From: Lactobacillus gasseri ATCC 33323 = JCM 1131
GTDB taxonomy: Bacteria; Bacillota; Bacilli; Lactobacillales; Lactobacillaceae
Reading direction: 5' to 3'
Length of the DNA: 64,000 nt
Assembly (NCBI RefSeq): GCF_000014425.1
Contig: NC_008530.1
Span: forward strand, 1,054,001-1,118,000
Part shown: positions 1 through 6,659 of the stretch, piece after piece
Layout: every line of letters begins with the position of its first letter
How positions within the stretch are numbered: the stretch's first letter is position 1
The notes under the pieces: model-generated
Seen by the model: the letters and a program-made list of their open reading frames with translations, nothing else
Told to the model about the DNA's origin: nothing
Database searches by the model: none
Position numbers and translations under genes: made by a program

Positions 1-338
1 CCCAAATGCTGAAAATCATTCGACAGCCAATATCCAACTTCACCGGATTTTGAACTTAAGTAATGTAAATCAATCATACCTGCTGGGGTTTCATCAACTA
101 AAATCACCAAATTAAATGCCGTACCATCGACCATTTTCTGTTGAAATTGCTTGATTGAATCTACTTCTTTTTGAACAGAATCAATTTTGTTAGCCCAAAC
201 TAGCCATTTAGAAAATTCAACTAGATTTTTTTGAAGTTGATCAAACAAATCTTTCGCTTGCCAAGTTTCAGGTAAAACTAACTTAACACTATGTTTACCA
301 GTTACAAAATTATGTAAAACAAACGGATAATTATGCAA
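1..338 (-). CDS. GNAT acetyltransferase, RimJ/RimL type (partial, runs off left edge)
   Basis: The minus strand encodes about 112 residues of an acetyl-CoA-dependent N-acetyltransferase of the ribosomal-protein/spermidine class; the protein continues beyond base 1. The translation begins MHNYPFVLHNF and reaches a core reading GMIDLHYL then GEVGYWLSNDFQHLG, which is the beta4-beta5 acetyl-CoA binding part of RimJ/RimL-like GNATs. I chose the TTG at 336-338 because GGGGTGAG lies just upstream on the minus strand (343-350), and the nearby ATG in another frame stops after three codons. The substrate cannot be told from this half. It is transcribed leftward, away from the toxin-antitoxin pair. Confidence 0.72.
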   Translation of the reverse strand, partial: MHNYPFVLHNFVTGKHSVKLVLPETWQAKDLFDQLQKNLVEFSKWLVWANKIDSVQKEVDSIKQFQQKMVDGTAFNLVILVDETPAGMIDLHYLSSKSGEVGYWLSNDFQHL

Positions 339-444
339 TCATCTCACCCCATTTTCATCTTTTATTCTCTAGTTAAATTAAATATTACTTAAATATAATT
401 AATATTTCAATAGATTACTTATAAAATTTTTAACTACAAAAATA

Positions 445-470
445 AGCAGAGATCTTTTTTAATCTCTGCT
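445..470 (-). terminator. Rho-independent terminator-like hairpin
   Basis: AGCAGAGAT (445-453) pairs perfectly with ATCTCTGCT (462-470) around an 8-base loop. A T-rich tail follows on the minus strand and an ATTTTAAAA run on the plus strand. It lies between the acetyltransferase and the coding scrap at 497-598. The rest of 351-660 holds that scrap and the toxin-antitoxin promoter. Confidence 0.5.
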
Positions 471-496
471 ATTTTAAAACTATCTACAAAACTAAC

Positions 497-598
497 TCAC
501 TTAAAAGAGTCAAAGCCTTCACCAAGATTAAAGAAATCAGGTTGACTTAGCATTACATTATTTTCTAAATCATAACCCCCTTCAGAAAGTAATCTAGC
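497..598 (-). pseudogene. C-terminal remnant of an unidentified gene
   Basis: About 33 codons are open on the minus strand, ending at a TGA (497-499), and read like real protein: ARLLSEGG, YDLENNVMLS, PDFFNLGEGFDSF. There is no start codon or ribosome binding site, and the frame runs straight into the toxin-antitoxin operator palindrome. I cannot name the family. The simplest reading is the tail of a gene that was cut when the toxin-antitoxin module arrived or when the locus was rearranged. It is short, so chance is not fully excluded. Confidence 0.35.
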
Positions 599-600
599 AT

Positions 601-642
601 ACAATTTAATACAATTGTATTAAATTGTGATACAATGATAAT
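601..642 (+). promoter_or_regulatory. Toxin-antitoxin promoter with a perfect 28-bp palindrome
   Basis: Bases 601-628 form a perfect palindrome (each half ACAATTTAATACAA or its complement). Inside it, TTGTAT at 615-620 can serve as a -35 box, followed 16 bases later by GATAAT at 637-642 as a -10. An operator overlapping the promoter is the usual arrangement for autorepression by RelB/DinJ antitoxins and their toxin complex. The ribosome binding site GAGGTGA (659-665) follows before the antitoxin ATG. Confidence 0.7.
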
Positions 643-670
643 ATAAAGTATTTTATTTGAGGTGATACAT

Positions 671-946
671 ATGACAACTACCGTAAGTTTAAGATTACCA
701 GAAGATTTAAAGAAACAAGCAACAGATGTATTCAACGAATACGGTCTCGATTGGTCATCTGCAATGCGAATGATCTTAACTCAAGTCGTAAGTGAAAATG
801 CAATTCCTGTTAATTTACATAGATATTCTGAAATTTCTCCTTCGATGAAATCAAATATTGATAGGTCACTTCAAGAATACAAAGCAGGAAATTATAAAAC
901 CACAAACTCAGTAAAAGAGCTATTTGAGGAGTTAGATAAAGACTAA
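671..946 (+). CDS. RelB/DinJ family antitoxin
   Basis: A 91-residue antitoxin expected to neutralise the downstream YafQ-like toxin and repress the operon. The N-terminus (TTTVSLRLPEDLKKQATDVF) is the ribbon-helix-helix DNA-binding domain of RelB/DinJ proteins, including the typical continuation GLDWSSAMRMILTQV. The C-terminal third is charged, as expected for the toxin-wrapping tail. I chose ATG 671 rather than the in-frame GTG at 662 because that GTG is part of the ribosome binding site GAGGTGA. The stop overlaps the toxin start (TAATG), so the two genes are translationally coupled. Autoregulation is inferred from the palindrome just upstream. Confidence 0.88.
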   Translation: MTTTVSLRLPEDLKKQATDVFNEYGLDWSSAMRMILTQVVSENAIPVNLHRYSEISPSMKSNIDRSLQEYKAGNYKTTNSVKELFEELDKD

Positions 947-1251
947 TGGCTCAAATTAACTACACTCCTCAATTTAAGCGAGATTATAAGAAGCTTAAAA
1001 GAAAACATTATGATTTGAATAAATTAAAAAATGTCATTCAATTACTTATTGACGAAAAATTTAAAATTCTTGTTGATAAATATGATGACCATCAACTAAA
1101 AGGTTCTTTAAGGTCACTACGTGCATTACATGTTGAGCATAATAAAGCTGGTAATTGGATTTTAGTTTATAAAATTCATAGCGGCAATTTAGAACTGTTA
1201 ACCATCGACTTGGTTTCTACTGGTTCCCACGATCATACTTATAGAACATAA
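946..1251 (+). CDS. YafQ family (RelE superfamily) mRNA interferase toxin
   Basis: A 101-residue RelE-fold toxin; characterised YafQ proteins cut mRNA on the ribosome. The sequence has the family layout: an N-terminal basic helical part (YTPQFKRDYKKLKRK), then HQLKGSLRSLRALHVE, GNWILVYKI and a C-terminal STGSHDHTY. Candidate catalytic histidines are H49, H62 and H95, with W71 before the central strand, matching the His-rich YafQ active site. It overlaps the antitoxin by one base and is closed by a hairpin terminator, so the pair is a complete two-gene operon. Activity is inferred from the family. Confidence 0.88.
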   Translation: MAQINYTPQFKRDYKKLKRKHYDLNKLKNVIQLLIDEKFKILVDKYDDHQLKGSLRSLRALHVEHNKAGNWILVYKIHSGNLELLTIDLVSTGSHDHTYRT

Positions 1252-1269
1252 AGGAGAGCTTACTCCTTT
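1250..1269 (+). terminator. Terminator of the toxin-antitoxin operon
   Basis: AAAGGAG (1250-1256) pairs with CTCCTTT (1263-1269) around a 6-base loop, with T-rich sequence after it. It begins inside the toxin stop codon. Confidence 0.65.
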
Positions 1270-1368
1270 TTATTTTTCAATTATTTTCTTAACAGCTAGT
1301 GCAGTTAAAATTTCTTCCAGTTTCAAATCTACTGGGGTATATTCTGTATCAATACATTCATCCCAATA
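1270..1368 (-). pseudogene. C-terminal remnant of a DUF6176-like gene
   Basis: Thirty-two codons on the minus strand read YWDECIDTEYTPVDLKLEEI and run to a TAA at 1270-1272. This is a clear diverged copy of the C-terminus of the intact DUF6176 gene at 4261-4620, whose equivalent stretch is YWDECIDTEYKPVDMELEES. Homology stops abruptly near 1368; no start codon or 5' two-thirds remain. The fragment and the intact copy therefore bracket the Fic-phosphatase-orphan segment in the same orientation, a pattern left by duplication or recombination. Confidence 0.7.
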
Positions 1369-1374
1369 AATAAA

Positions 1375-1402
1375 AAAGCAGGTTCATACAAGAATCTGCT
1401 TT
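1375..1402 (-). terminator. Terminator downstream of the Fic gene
   Basis: On the minus strand AAAGCAG pairs with CTGCTTT (plus 1396-1402 and 1375-1381), followed by a T run, 11 bases after the Fic stop codon. Confidence 0.65.
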
Positions 1403-1413
1403 AATCTTACTAA

Positions 1414-2229
1414 TTACTTATCAAACTTATCCAATCTAGTTTGACTTTGTGCGAATTTTCTTTCTTTTTCAATCCTAGTTAACAAATCTATTCGCTTATC
1501 TAATTCATCTTGCTCATAATCAGCCACTAATTCAATAAATGACTCATAATTATCCTTAATTTGTGCTTGTTTTAAAGCTTCCATATAAGCATTTCGACTA
1601 ATCTTATCTGGTTGAATATTAATTATCAAATAACCATGCTTTACTAATTCAAAATTCATTAAAAGTCGTGCAGTTCGACTATTTCCATCTCTAAAGGGAT
1701 GAATAGTAACAAACTTCAAATGAAGCATAGCAGCCACTTTAACTGGGTGCTCTTTTCCCTCTACTTCTTGATACCACTGAATTAGTTTTTGCATGTCATT
1801 AGGAATATCACTTGGATCCGCATAATGTACTTCTGGTACGCCATTAGGCCATACTTTAATTTGACGATACTGACCAGCCTCTGCTCGTTTAGTAGGATTA
1901 TCAGAATAAGTTACTAGGCGATTAATATCACGAATAGCAATTTCATCAAGAGGCAATTTTCCAATTGCTAATTCTTGAACATAATCGTAAGCTCTACTCA
2001 AATCAAGTGCTGCCAAATGATCTGCGAACGGTTTCCCATGTACTGTTAAACCAGTTTCTAATAAAGCAGCAGTTTCATACTTGGATAAAGAACTTCCTTC
2101 AATAGCATTTGATGACCAAATATGATCATATTTTTTATCTTTTTCAATACTTTCTACTTCTTCTTTGGATAAGGGACGAAAGGTATTCATTTTATCACGA
2201 AGATCAGTTAATTTAGTATAAATTTGCAT
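1414..2229 (-). CDS. Fic domain protein (probable AMP-transferase, class II)
   Basis: A 271-residue Fic protein; most such enzymes transfer AMP from ATP to target proteins. The Fic motif is at residues 177-188 (HPFRDGNSRTAR), with the catalytic histidine H177 and the phosphate-binding turn; the usual second glycine of GNGR is a serine here. An inhibitory helix motif S-x-x-x-E-G sits near the N-terminus (residues 40-45, SNAIEG), which makes it a class II, self-inhibited Fic protein. No separate DNA-binding domain is visible, though the C-terminal 50 residues are charged and helical. It is a single-gene unit with its own terminator, beside a toxin-antitoxin pair. The target is unknown. Confidence 0.88.
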   Translation of the reverse strand: MQIYTKLTDLRDKMNTFRPLSKEEVESIEKDKKYDHIWSSNAIEGSSLSKYETAALLETGLTVHGKPFADHLAALDLSRAYDYVQELAIGKLPLDEIAIRDINRLVTYSDNPTKRAEAGQYRQIKVWPNGVPEVHYADPSDIPNDMQKLIQWYQEVEGKEHPVKVAAMLHLKFVTIHPFRDGNSRTARLLMNFELVKHGYLIINIQPDKISRNAYMEALKQAQIKDNYESFIELVADYEQDELDKRIDLLTRIEKERKFAQSQTRLDKFDK

Positions 2230-2293
2230 TTTATCACCTTAACTCTAAATTAATTGATAATATCTAACATAATTAATAATAAAACAAAACCTA

Positions 2294-2322
2294 GAAAAAG
2301 TGATGATAGGTTATCCTTTTTC
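2294..2322 (-). terminator. Possible terminator hairpin
   Basis: GAAAAAG and CTTTTTC form outer arms and GATA/TATC form an inner stem on the minus strand, about 50 bases downstream of the phosphatase gene. The tail is not a clean T run. Nothing else is evident in 2230-2373. Confidence 0.3.
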
Positions 2323-2373
2323 AGTAAATAAAATCATCAATTATTCTTGCCTAAAGCTTTTGCTTCTATAACA

Positions 2374-3162
2374 TCATCTTTCCAAATAAAGTTCGCGTAA
2401 TTTATTTTCTAATTCAGGAGTTACATTTAGAGCATTCCTTAAATATGTTTCGAGATCTCCATATTCTTTTTCAATAGTTAAAAGAACTGTGTCAAAAAGT
2501 GAATCAGATGCTGAACTTAAAACTCTCATGTTAGCTCTAAAAGTTAAACTTTTACCAGCTTCTTGAAATTTCTTATCTCTGACTGCACGATATTCAGTCA
2601 AAATCTCATTCGACGCTAGATAATCCTGTCGTATTAATTCTAAGTCAACGCCTAAAATATATAAAACAAATAAGGCAACAAATCCGGTCCGATCTTTTCC
2701 CTCAGTACAGTGAAAAATAACTGCTCCTTCATCAGTTTCAGACAATATTTTCAATACTTGACGAACAGTTTCTTGATCATGTGCTGCAATAGCATGATCT
2801 CTATAATGATCACGCATCATTTTAAATGCAGCATGTGGATTTTCATTATATAATTTTGATTCTTGTTTTAAGTTGTTTTCTCCTCCTAATGTTCCTTCTT
2901 CACTGGAAAGAGGCAGAGAAATATTTTGAACGCCGTCAATTTGAGGATCAGGATGCGAAATACTTTCTGCTTTTGAACGTAGGTCAATAATTTTAACAAC
3001 ACCGTAATCCTTTAGAAATTGCCTGTCTTTTGACGACATTTTACTAAGATCACCGGTTCTAAGCAGACGATGCATCTGTATTTTACGATTATTAAAACCA
3101 GTTAATCCCCCTAGTTCACGCGGATTAATGGCTGTTGTGATTGGTAATAGATTTGAGTACAT
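2374..3162 (-). CDS. Protein-tyrosine/lipid phosphatase (Y_phosphatase3 type)
   Basis: A 262-residue phosphatase of the tyrosine/serine family typical of lactobacilli and mycobacterial PtpB relatives. The active-site loop HCTEGKDRTGF carries the C-x5-R signature with C152 as nucleophile and R158 as phosphate-binding arginine, and the upstream strand IIDLRS (58-63) is the usual companion motif. The N-terminal NPRELGG motif is also typical. No signal peptide is visible, so it should act in the cytoplasm. Beyond the TGA the neighbouring frame could add about 13 codons, but I see no reason to prefer it. The natural substrate (phosphotyrosine or phosphoinositide) is not known. Confidence 0.87.
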   Translation of the reverse strand: MYSNLLPITTAINPRELGGLTGFNNRKIQMHRLLRTGDLSKMSSKDRQFLKDYGVVKIIDLRSKAESISHPDPQIDGVQNISLPLSSEEGTLGGENNLKQESKLYNENPHAAFKMMRDHYRDHAIAAHDQETVRQVLKILSETDEGAVIFHCTEGKDRTGFVALFVLYILGVDLELIRQDYLASNEILTEYRAVRDKKFQEAGKSLTFRANMRVLSSASDSLFDTVLLTIEKEYGDLETYLRNALNVTPELENKLRELYLER

Positions 3163-3230
3163 ATTGTTCCTCTACTATTTGTTATGCTTTCATTCTTCTC
3201 AGAAATTCTAACAAAATATCAAAATTGCCA

Positions 3231-3500
3231 TTAATAATCAGATAATAAAAATATATCCAAAGTAACAGGCATACTTAATTTCTTCGAAAAAGCATGATAA
3301 GCCAATATTAATAATAATGATTCTAAAATAAGTCGAATGATATTAGCATGTATTTTCAAGGGAAAAACTATAACTAAAATTGGAATAATAATTGCTGCGG
3401 ATAAATACCATTCTTTTGGAATTTTCTTAAACCAATCCTGGAATAAAAAAAATACGACAGCTGCTAAATAAGGGGAAAATGTATTTACATCTACTTCCAT
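3231..3500 (-). CDS. Small membrane protein, unknown function
   Basis: An 89-residue protein with about three hydrophobic segments (around YLAAVVFFLF, SAAIIIPILVIVFPL and LILESLLLILAYHAF). I place the start at ATG 3498-3500 because AAGGAGA stands seven bases upstream; a longer reading from 3560 would start inside the preceding gene. It lies 34 bases after that gene on the same strand and ends the run of small minus-strand genes. No family is recognised. Confidence 0.6.
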   Translation of the reverse strand: MEVDVNTFSPYLAAVVFFLFQDWFKKIPKEWYLSAAIIIPILVIVFPLKIHANIIRLILESLLLILAYHAFSKKLSMPVTLDIFLLSDY

Positions 3501-3534
3501 AAAAATCTTCTCCTTAAAAATAAACTTATATAAT

Positions 3535-4254
3535 CTACATATGTCTCTTAAAAGATTCAAAAGCCTGTAAAGCCAACTTTAATCGTGGAATATACCCCAG
3601 CCAGTCATAATCATTTCTACCTTTGTTATATTGAAAATTAAATGGCAGAAATGAAACTTCATTATAATTAACTATTATTTGGCTGTCTTTACAAATTAAT
3701 GGCCATTCTGTATCCGTTAATATTTCCGTAGAATTTTCGGCGATTACTTTTCCAACATTACTATCAAACGCGCAACAACCAGCTAATAAATCAACATTAT
3801 CAATTCCGAAAATTTTTGCAGCAACTTTATTAGTAATTCTTTCTGTTTCAATCCATGTATCTGGATACGATTCAAAATCTTTACTATTTCTTCCTACAAT
3901 TCGATATTCATTCTTTAAATTTAATGTTGAAATAAAATTTTTAAATTCAAAATTTCGATTTAACAGTGCAACAATTACTTTATCAAAATCACAATAAAAA
4001 TAATTAACTTTTCCACTAACATTTTTTAATGCGAACTTTAAAACTTTTCTTCTAGCATCTGCTGCACCATTTGGGAAAATTGTAAGACAATGAAAAGACT
4101 TTTCGCTAAGACTACTTTTAATTTCTGATGATGTTACATTACTTATTGTTAAGTAAACCTCATCAAAAATTATTTGTAATTGTTCACAAACATACTCTAA
4201 ATTTTTTAAAGACACATCGGGATGATGAACTGTCGATAATAAAATCTTTTTCAT
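3535..4254 (-). CDS. Unknown protein, possibly glycosyltransferase-like
   Basis: A 239-residue protein that I do not recognise with confidence. It starts MKKILLSTVHHPD, predicts alternating strands and helices, and contains YFYCDFDKVI near residues 87-96. A D-x-D reached after a strand-turn-helix (NGAADARRKVLKFAL) recalls the nucleotide-sugar site of GT-A glycosyltransferases; this is fold-level guesswork. There are no membrane segments. The start lies six bases after the stop of the DUF6176 gene, so it is part of the same transcript. Base composition is even lower in GC than its neighbours. Confidence 0.6.
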   Translation of the reverse strand: MKKILLSTVHHPDVSLKNLEYVCEQLQIIFDEVYLTISNVTSSEIKSSLSEKSFHCLTIFPNGAADARRKVLKFALKNVSGKVNYFYCDFDKVIVALLNRNFEFKNFISTLNLKNEYRIVGRNSKDFESYPDTWIETERITNKVAAKIFGIDNVDLLAGCCAFDSNVGKVIAENSTEILTDTEWPLICKDSQIIVNYNEVSFLPFNFQYNKGRNDYDWLGYIPRLKLALQAFESFKRHM

Positions 4255-4260
4255 TTAGCA

Positions 4261-4620
4261 TTACGCATCCTTTTCAATTGCCTTCTCAAAAGCCGGTGCA
4301 ATCAAACTTTCTTCTAACTCCATATCAACTGGCTTATATTCCGTATCAATGCATTCGTCCCAATATTCAGTATGTTTCTTATCAATATAGCTTTCTGATT
4401 CTTCAACGGCATTTCCGCCTTCTCCTTGAACTGAATACCAGTAAAAATAGGTATATCCATCTGGATTTTTCTCTTTAAAGACGCTTTCCACGTACATTTT
4501 TTCACCAGTCATTGTAGCTACAGTATCAGTGTGATGTTCATTTAGAAAGTCCATCCATTCTTGCGCTTTAGCTTCTTTTCCCTTTCTAATTCTAAAACGA
4601 GTAAGTTCTACTTTAGTCAT
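4261..4620 (-). CDS. DUF6176 family protein
   Basis: A 119-residue cytosolic protein that I place in DUF6176, a small ferredoxin-fold-like family without a known activity. Visible marks are ELTRFRIRKGKEAKAQEWM at the N-terminus, ESVFKEKNPDGYTYFYWYSVQ in the middle and HTEYWDECIDTEYKPVDMELE near the end. It starts inside the end of the MazG-like gene (8-base overlap), which suggests coupled translation. A broken copy of its C-terminus lies 3 kb away at 1270-1368. A role in handling a small metabolite, given the MazG neighbour, is only conjecture. Confidence 0.75.
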   Translation of the reverse strand: MTKVELTRFRIRKGKEAKAQEWMDFLNEHHTDTVATMTGEKMYVESVFKEKNPDGYTYFYWYSVQGEGGNAVEESESYIDKKHTEYWDECIDTEYKPVDMELEESLIAPAFEKAIEKDA

Positions 4621-4915
4621 CAGTAATTATCTTCTTTCCATGCACATATTTTCTTTTCGCATTAATCGCCATTTTCTTAACAATATCTTCACCAAGATCA
4701 CTACCAAGCATTTCAGATATTCCTAATAGAAAAATGGCTACATCTGCTAATTCTTCATTGATATTTTCTTGGTCCTCTTTAAGCCAAGCTTGAAACAGTT
4801 CATTTACTTCGCCATACAACAAAAGAATTTCAAACTTAACATCAGTAGTATTAAAATTATGTTTTTTCTTATTTTCAATAACGGCTTTTTGTAATTTTTT
4901 CGTATCTATAATCAT
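4613..4915 (-). CDS. MazG-like nucleotide pyrophosphohydrolase
   Basis: A 100-residue all-alpha NTP pyrophosphohydrolase of the MazG/MazG-like superfamily, which hydrolyses (d)NTPs to NMPs and pyrophosphate. The metal-binding signature is present: E-x3-E in the second helix (FEILLLYGEVNELFQAW) and E-x2-D in the third (EELADVAIFLLG). It overlaps the downstream DUF6176 gene by 8 bases and follows DUF2785 by 11 bases. As a single-domain short form it fits house-cleaning or phage-related types better than full-length MazG. The substrate is not predictable. Confidence 0.78.
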   Translation of the reverse strand: MIIDTKKLQKAVIENKKKHNFNTTDVKFEILLLYGEVNELFQAWLKEDQENINEELADVAIFLLGISEMLGSDLGEDIVKKMAINAKRKYVHGKKIITDD

Positions 4916-4926
4916 AATTTCGAACC

Positions 4927-5736
4927 TTAATATTTACTATTGAATTTTTTCTCTATTATTTCTTTTACATTAGGATCAAGCAGTGAAATAGAATTTAATT
5001 TTACATATATAACTTGCAACAACGACTTCAGATTATTAAATCGATAGTATTCTAAAAGTTCATCTGAATAAGGATTAAAAGCAAATGATTTTATCCAATT
5101 AATAAAACTATAAGAGTTAATTTTATTTTCTTTAATACCATTTACAAATACATCAGCTAAACGATATTCTTCCCCGTCAATAAAACGTCTATCGACTTTA
5201 TTCAACATTTCTTTAACCGCTAATAAAAAAGCATTTACCATTTTTTGATCAAAATTATCACAAAGTATGCTATCTGCTAATGCATCTGAACAATGTGCTA
5301 TTGCATGCACCCAACCATATTTTTTTGAAAAACCAGTAAAATCATGCTCATTAGCCAAATAATTGATTAAATCTTCAAATACTTGTTGCTCTTCATTCTT
5401 ATTTAAAACCTGATAATAACGAGAATGTTTATCATTATTTGTTCGAATAATTAAATCCCATAATAAGCATGTAAAAGATCTAGTTAACGTTGCCACTTTC
5501 TTTTCGTTAATTCGATAATATAGAAGATTTTTCTTCTGAAGTTGATCAATCAAATATTTAACTTGGTCAAAAGTAAATTTTCCTTCGAAAAATGAACTTC
5601 CAAAACTATTACAAACTAAATTATCACGAATTTTGCTTTCAGGATTTCCGATATTATCAAGTAGCCACTCTACCTCTTCGTCAGAATATGTTGCCTTTGG
5701 ATCTTCAAGTTTTATCTTAAATTTTTCTATATCCAT
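4927..5736 (-). CDS. DUF2785 family protein
   Basis: A 269-residue helical protein that matches the DUF2785 pattern: a tract GWVHAIAHCSDALADSIL in the middle, preceded by SRYYQVL and followed by RRFIDGEEYRLADVF. The conserved histidines and aspartates suggest a metal or ligand site, but the family has no established activity. No membrane segments or signal peptide. It starts two bases after the end of the frameshifted acetyltransferase, so all genes from 6521 down to 3231 look like one transcript. Confidence 0.72.
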   Translation of the reverse strand: MDIEKFKIKLEDPKATYSDEEVEWLLDNIGNPESKIRDNLVCNSFGSSFFEGKFTFDQVKYLIDQLQKKNLLYYRINEKKVATLTRSFTCLLWDLIIRTNNDKHSRYYQVLNKNEEQQVFEDLINYLANEHDFTGFSKKYGWVHAIAHCSDALADSILCDNFDQKMVNAFLLAVKEMLNKVDRRFIDGEEYRLADVFVNGIKENKINSYSFINWIKSFAFNPYSDELLEYYRFNNLKSLLQVIYVKLNSISLLDPNVKEIIEKKFNSKY

Positions 5737-5738
5737 AC

Positions 5739-6186
5739 TTACTTCATCTCCATCGTATCCTGCGAAAATTCTATTGGATACTCATTAGACCACTTTTCAA
5801 CCACAGTTTTTACTACTTTAAAACCATATTTTTCATACAATGTTTTTGCTGCCAAGTTGTCAGTAAATACTTCTAGCTTTATTGGTCTTTCTAATTGCTT
5901 TAAAGCAAACTCCATTAGTTTCTTTCCGACTCCGTGCTTTTGAAAAGTTTGGATCTACATATAAAAACGATAATTCATGTGATCGTAACCCGACAAATCC
6001 GACCATTTTTTCTTCCTTAATTGCGACATAAATTTTGCATTTTAACAAATACCCTAAATATGGGGCATCCCTCAATTGAATAAACACTTGCTCCATATTG
6101 GCTGTCTTTAATTCCTGCATGCGTGCCCTATCCATCACATGACACAATTGGTCAAAATCAGAATTTTCATACTTTCTAATAAGCAT
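5739..6186 (-). pseudogene. GNAT acetyltransferase, frameshifted
   Basis: An N-acetyltransferase of about 148 residues whose reading frame breaks at roughly residue 81. The first frame gives MLIRKYENSDFDQLCHVMDR to LSFLYVDPNF, then continues as nonsense and stops at 5860. The other frame resumes with KHGVGKKLMEFALKQL, the acetyl-CoA-binding motif, and ends at TAA 5739-5741. The break is a run of four T on the minus strand (plus A run 5943-5946) where three would restore DPNFQKHGVGKK. Either a recent one-base insertion killed the gene or the run is a sequencing error. Its ATG overlaps the stop of the upstream membrane gene. Confidence 0.8.
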
Positions 6187-6521
6187 TAGATATTAAAAGT
6201 CACTCCTAGCAAAATAAGCAGTACAATTGCCCAAACAAATCCTACCATCAAACCCAAAATCCAAGCCAGCCACTTTTTCATCTTTTGACTTAATAACATT
6301 GCAGCCAAGACAAACATTGCACTTTCAGAGATAATTACTGGATAAGTAACCCAAGATTTTAAATTAAAAATTGGGAAAAGAAAACTAATAATTGTCGAAA
6401 TAATAACTACAATAGCAGGTACTTTTATAGAAGTATTTTCATTAAATGAAACTACAAAGCCAATAATAATTGCAATAAATAAAGGTGAGATATTAATAAA
6501 AGACATTACATTTTCTTGCAT
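6186..6521 (-). CDS. Small multi-pass membrane protein
   Basis: A 111-residue hydrophobic protein with about four membrane segments (FINISPLFIAIIIGFVV, VPAIVVIISTIISFLFPI, VIISESAMFVLAAMLL, AWILGLMVGFVWAIVLLILL). ATG 6519-6521 is preferred because GGAGG stands ten bases upstream; a TTG at 6534-6536 would sit in that site. It heads the minus-strand run that continues to 3231 and its stop overlaps the next start (TAATG). Family unknown. Confidence 0.65.
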   Translation of the reverse strand: MQENVMSFINISPLFIAIIIGFVVSFNENTSIKVPAIVVIISTIISFLFPIFNLKSWVTYPVIISESAMFVLAAMLLSQKMKKWLAWILGLMVGFVWAIVLLILLGVTFNI

Positions 6522-6659
6522 GTACACTTCCTCCAAATTCTTTTATTAAAATAATATCTAATACTATTTTAATTTTCAACAGAATATGCTATATTATTTT
6601 CATCAAAGAAGAAACGACTTAAATGAAGTCACTTTGATGGGGTCTAGAAAGGTATATTT

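Noticed and set aside
2335-2373. Possible 13-codon extension of the tyrosine phosphatase in a neighbouring frame
   Set aside because: It would need a frameshift, and the existing C-terminus looks normal for the family.
4128-4478. Plus-strand frame of 116 codons
   Set aside because: It lies across two well-supported minus-strand genes and has no ribosome binding site or family resemblance; a shadow frame.
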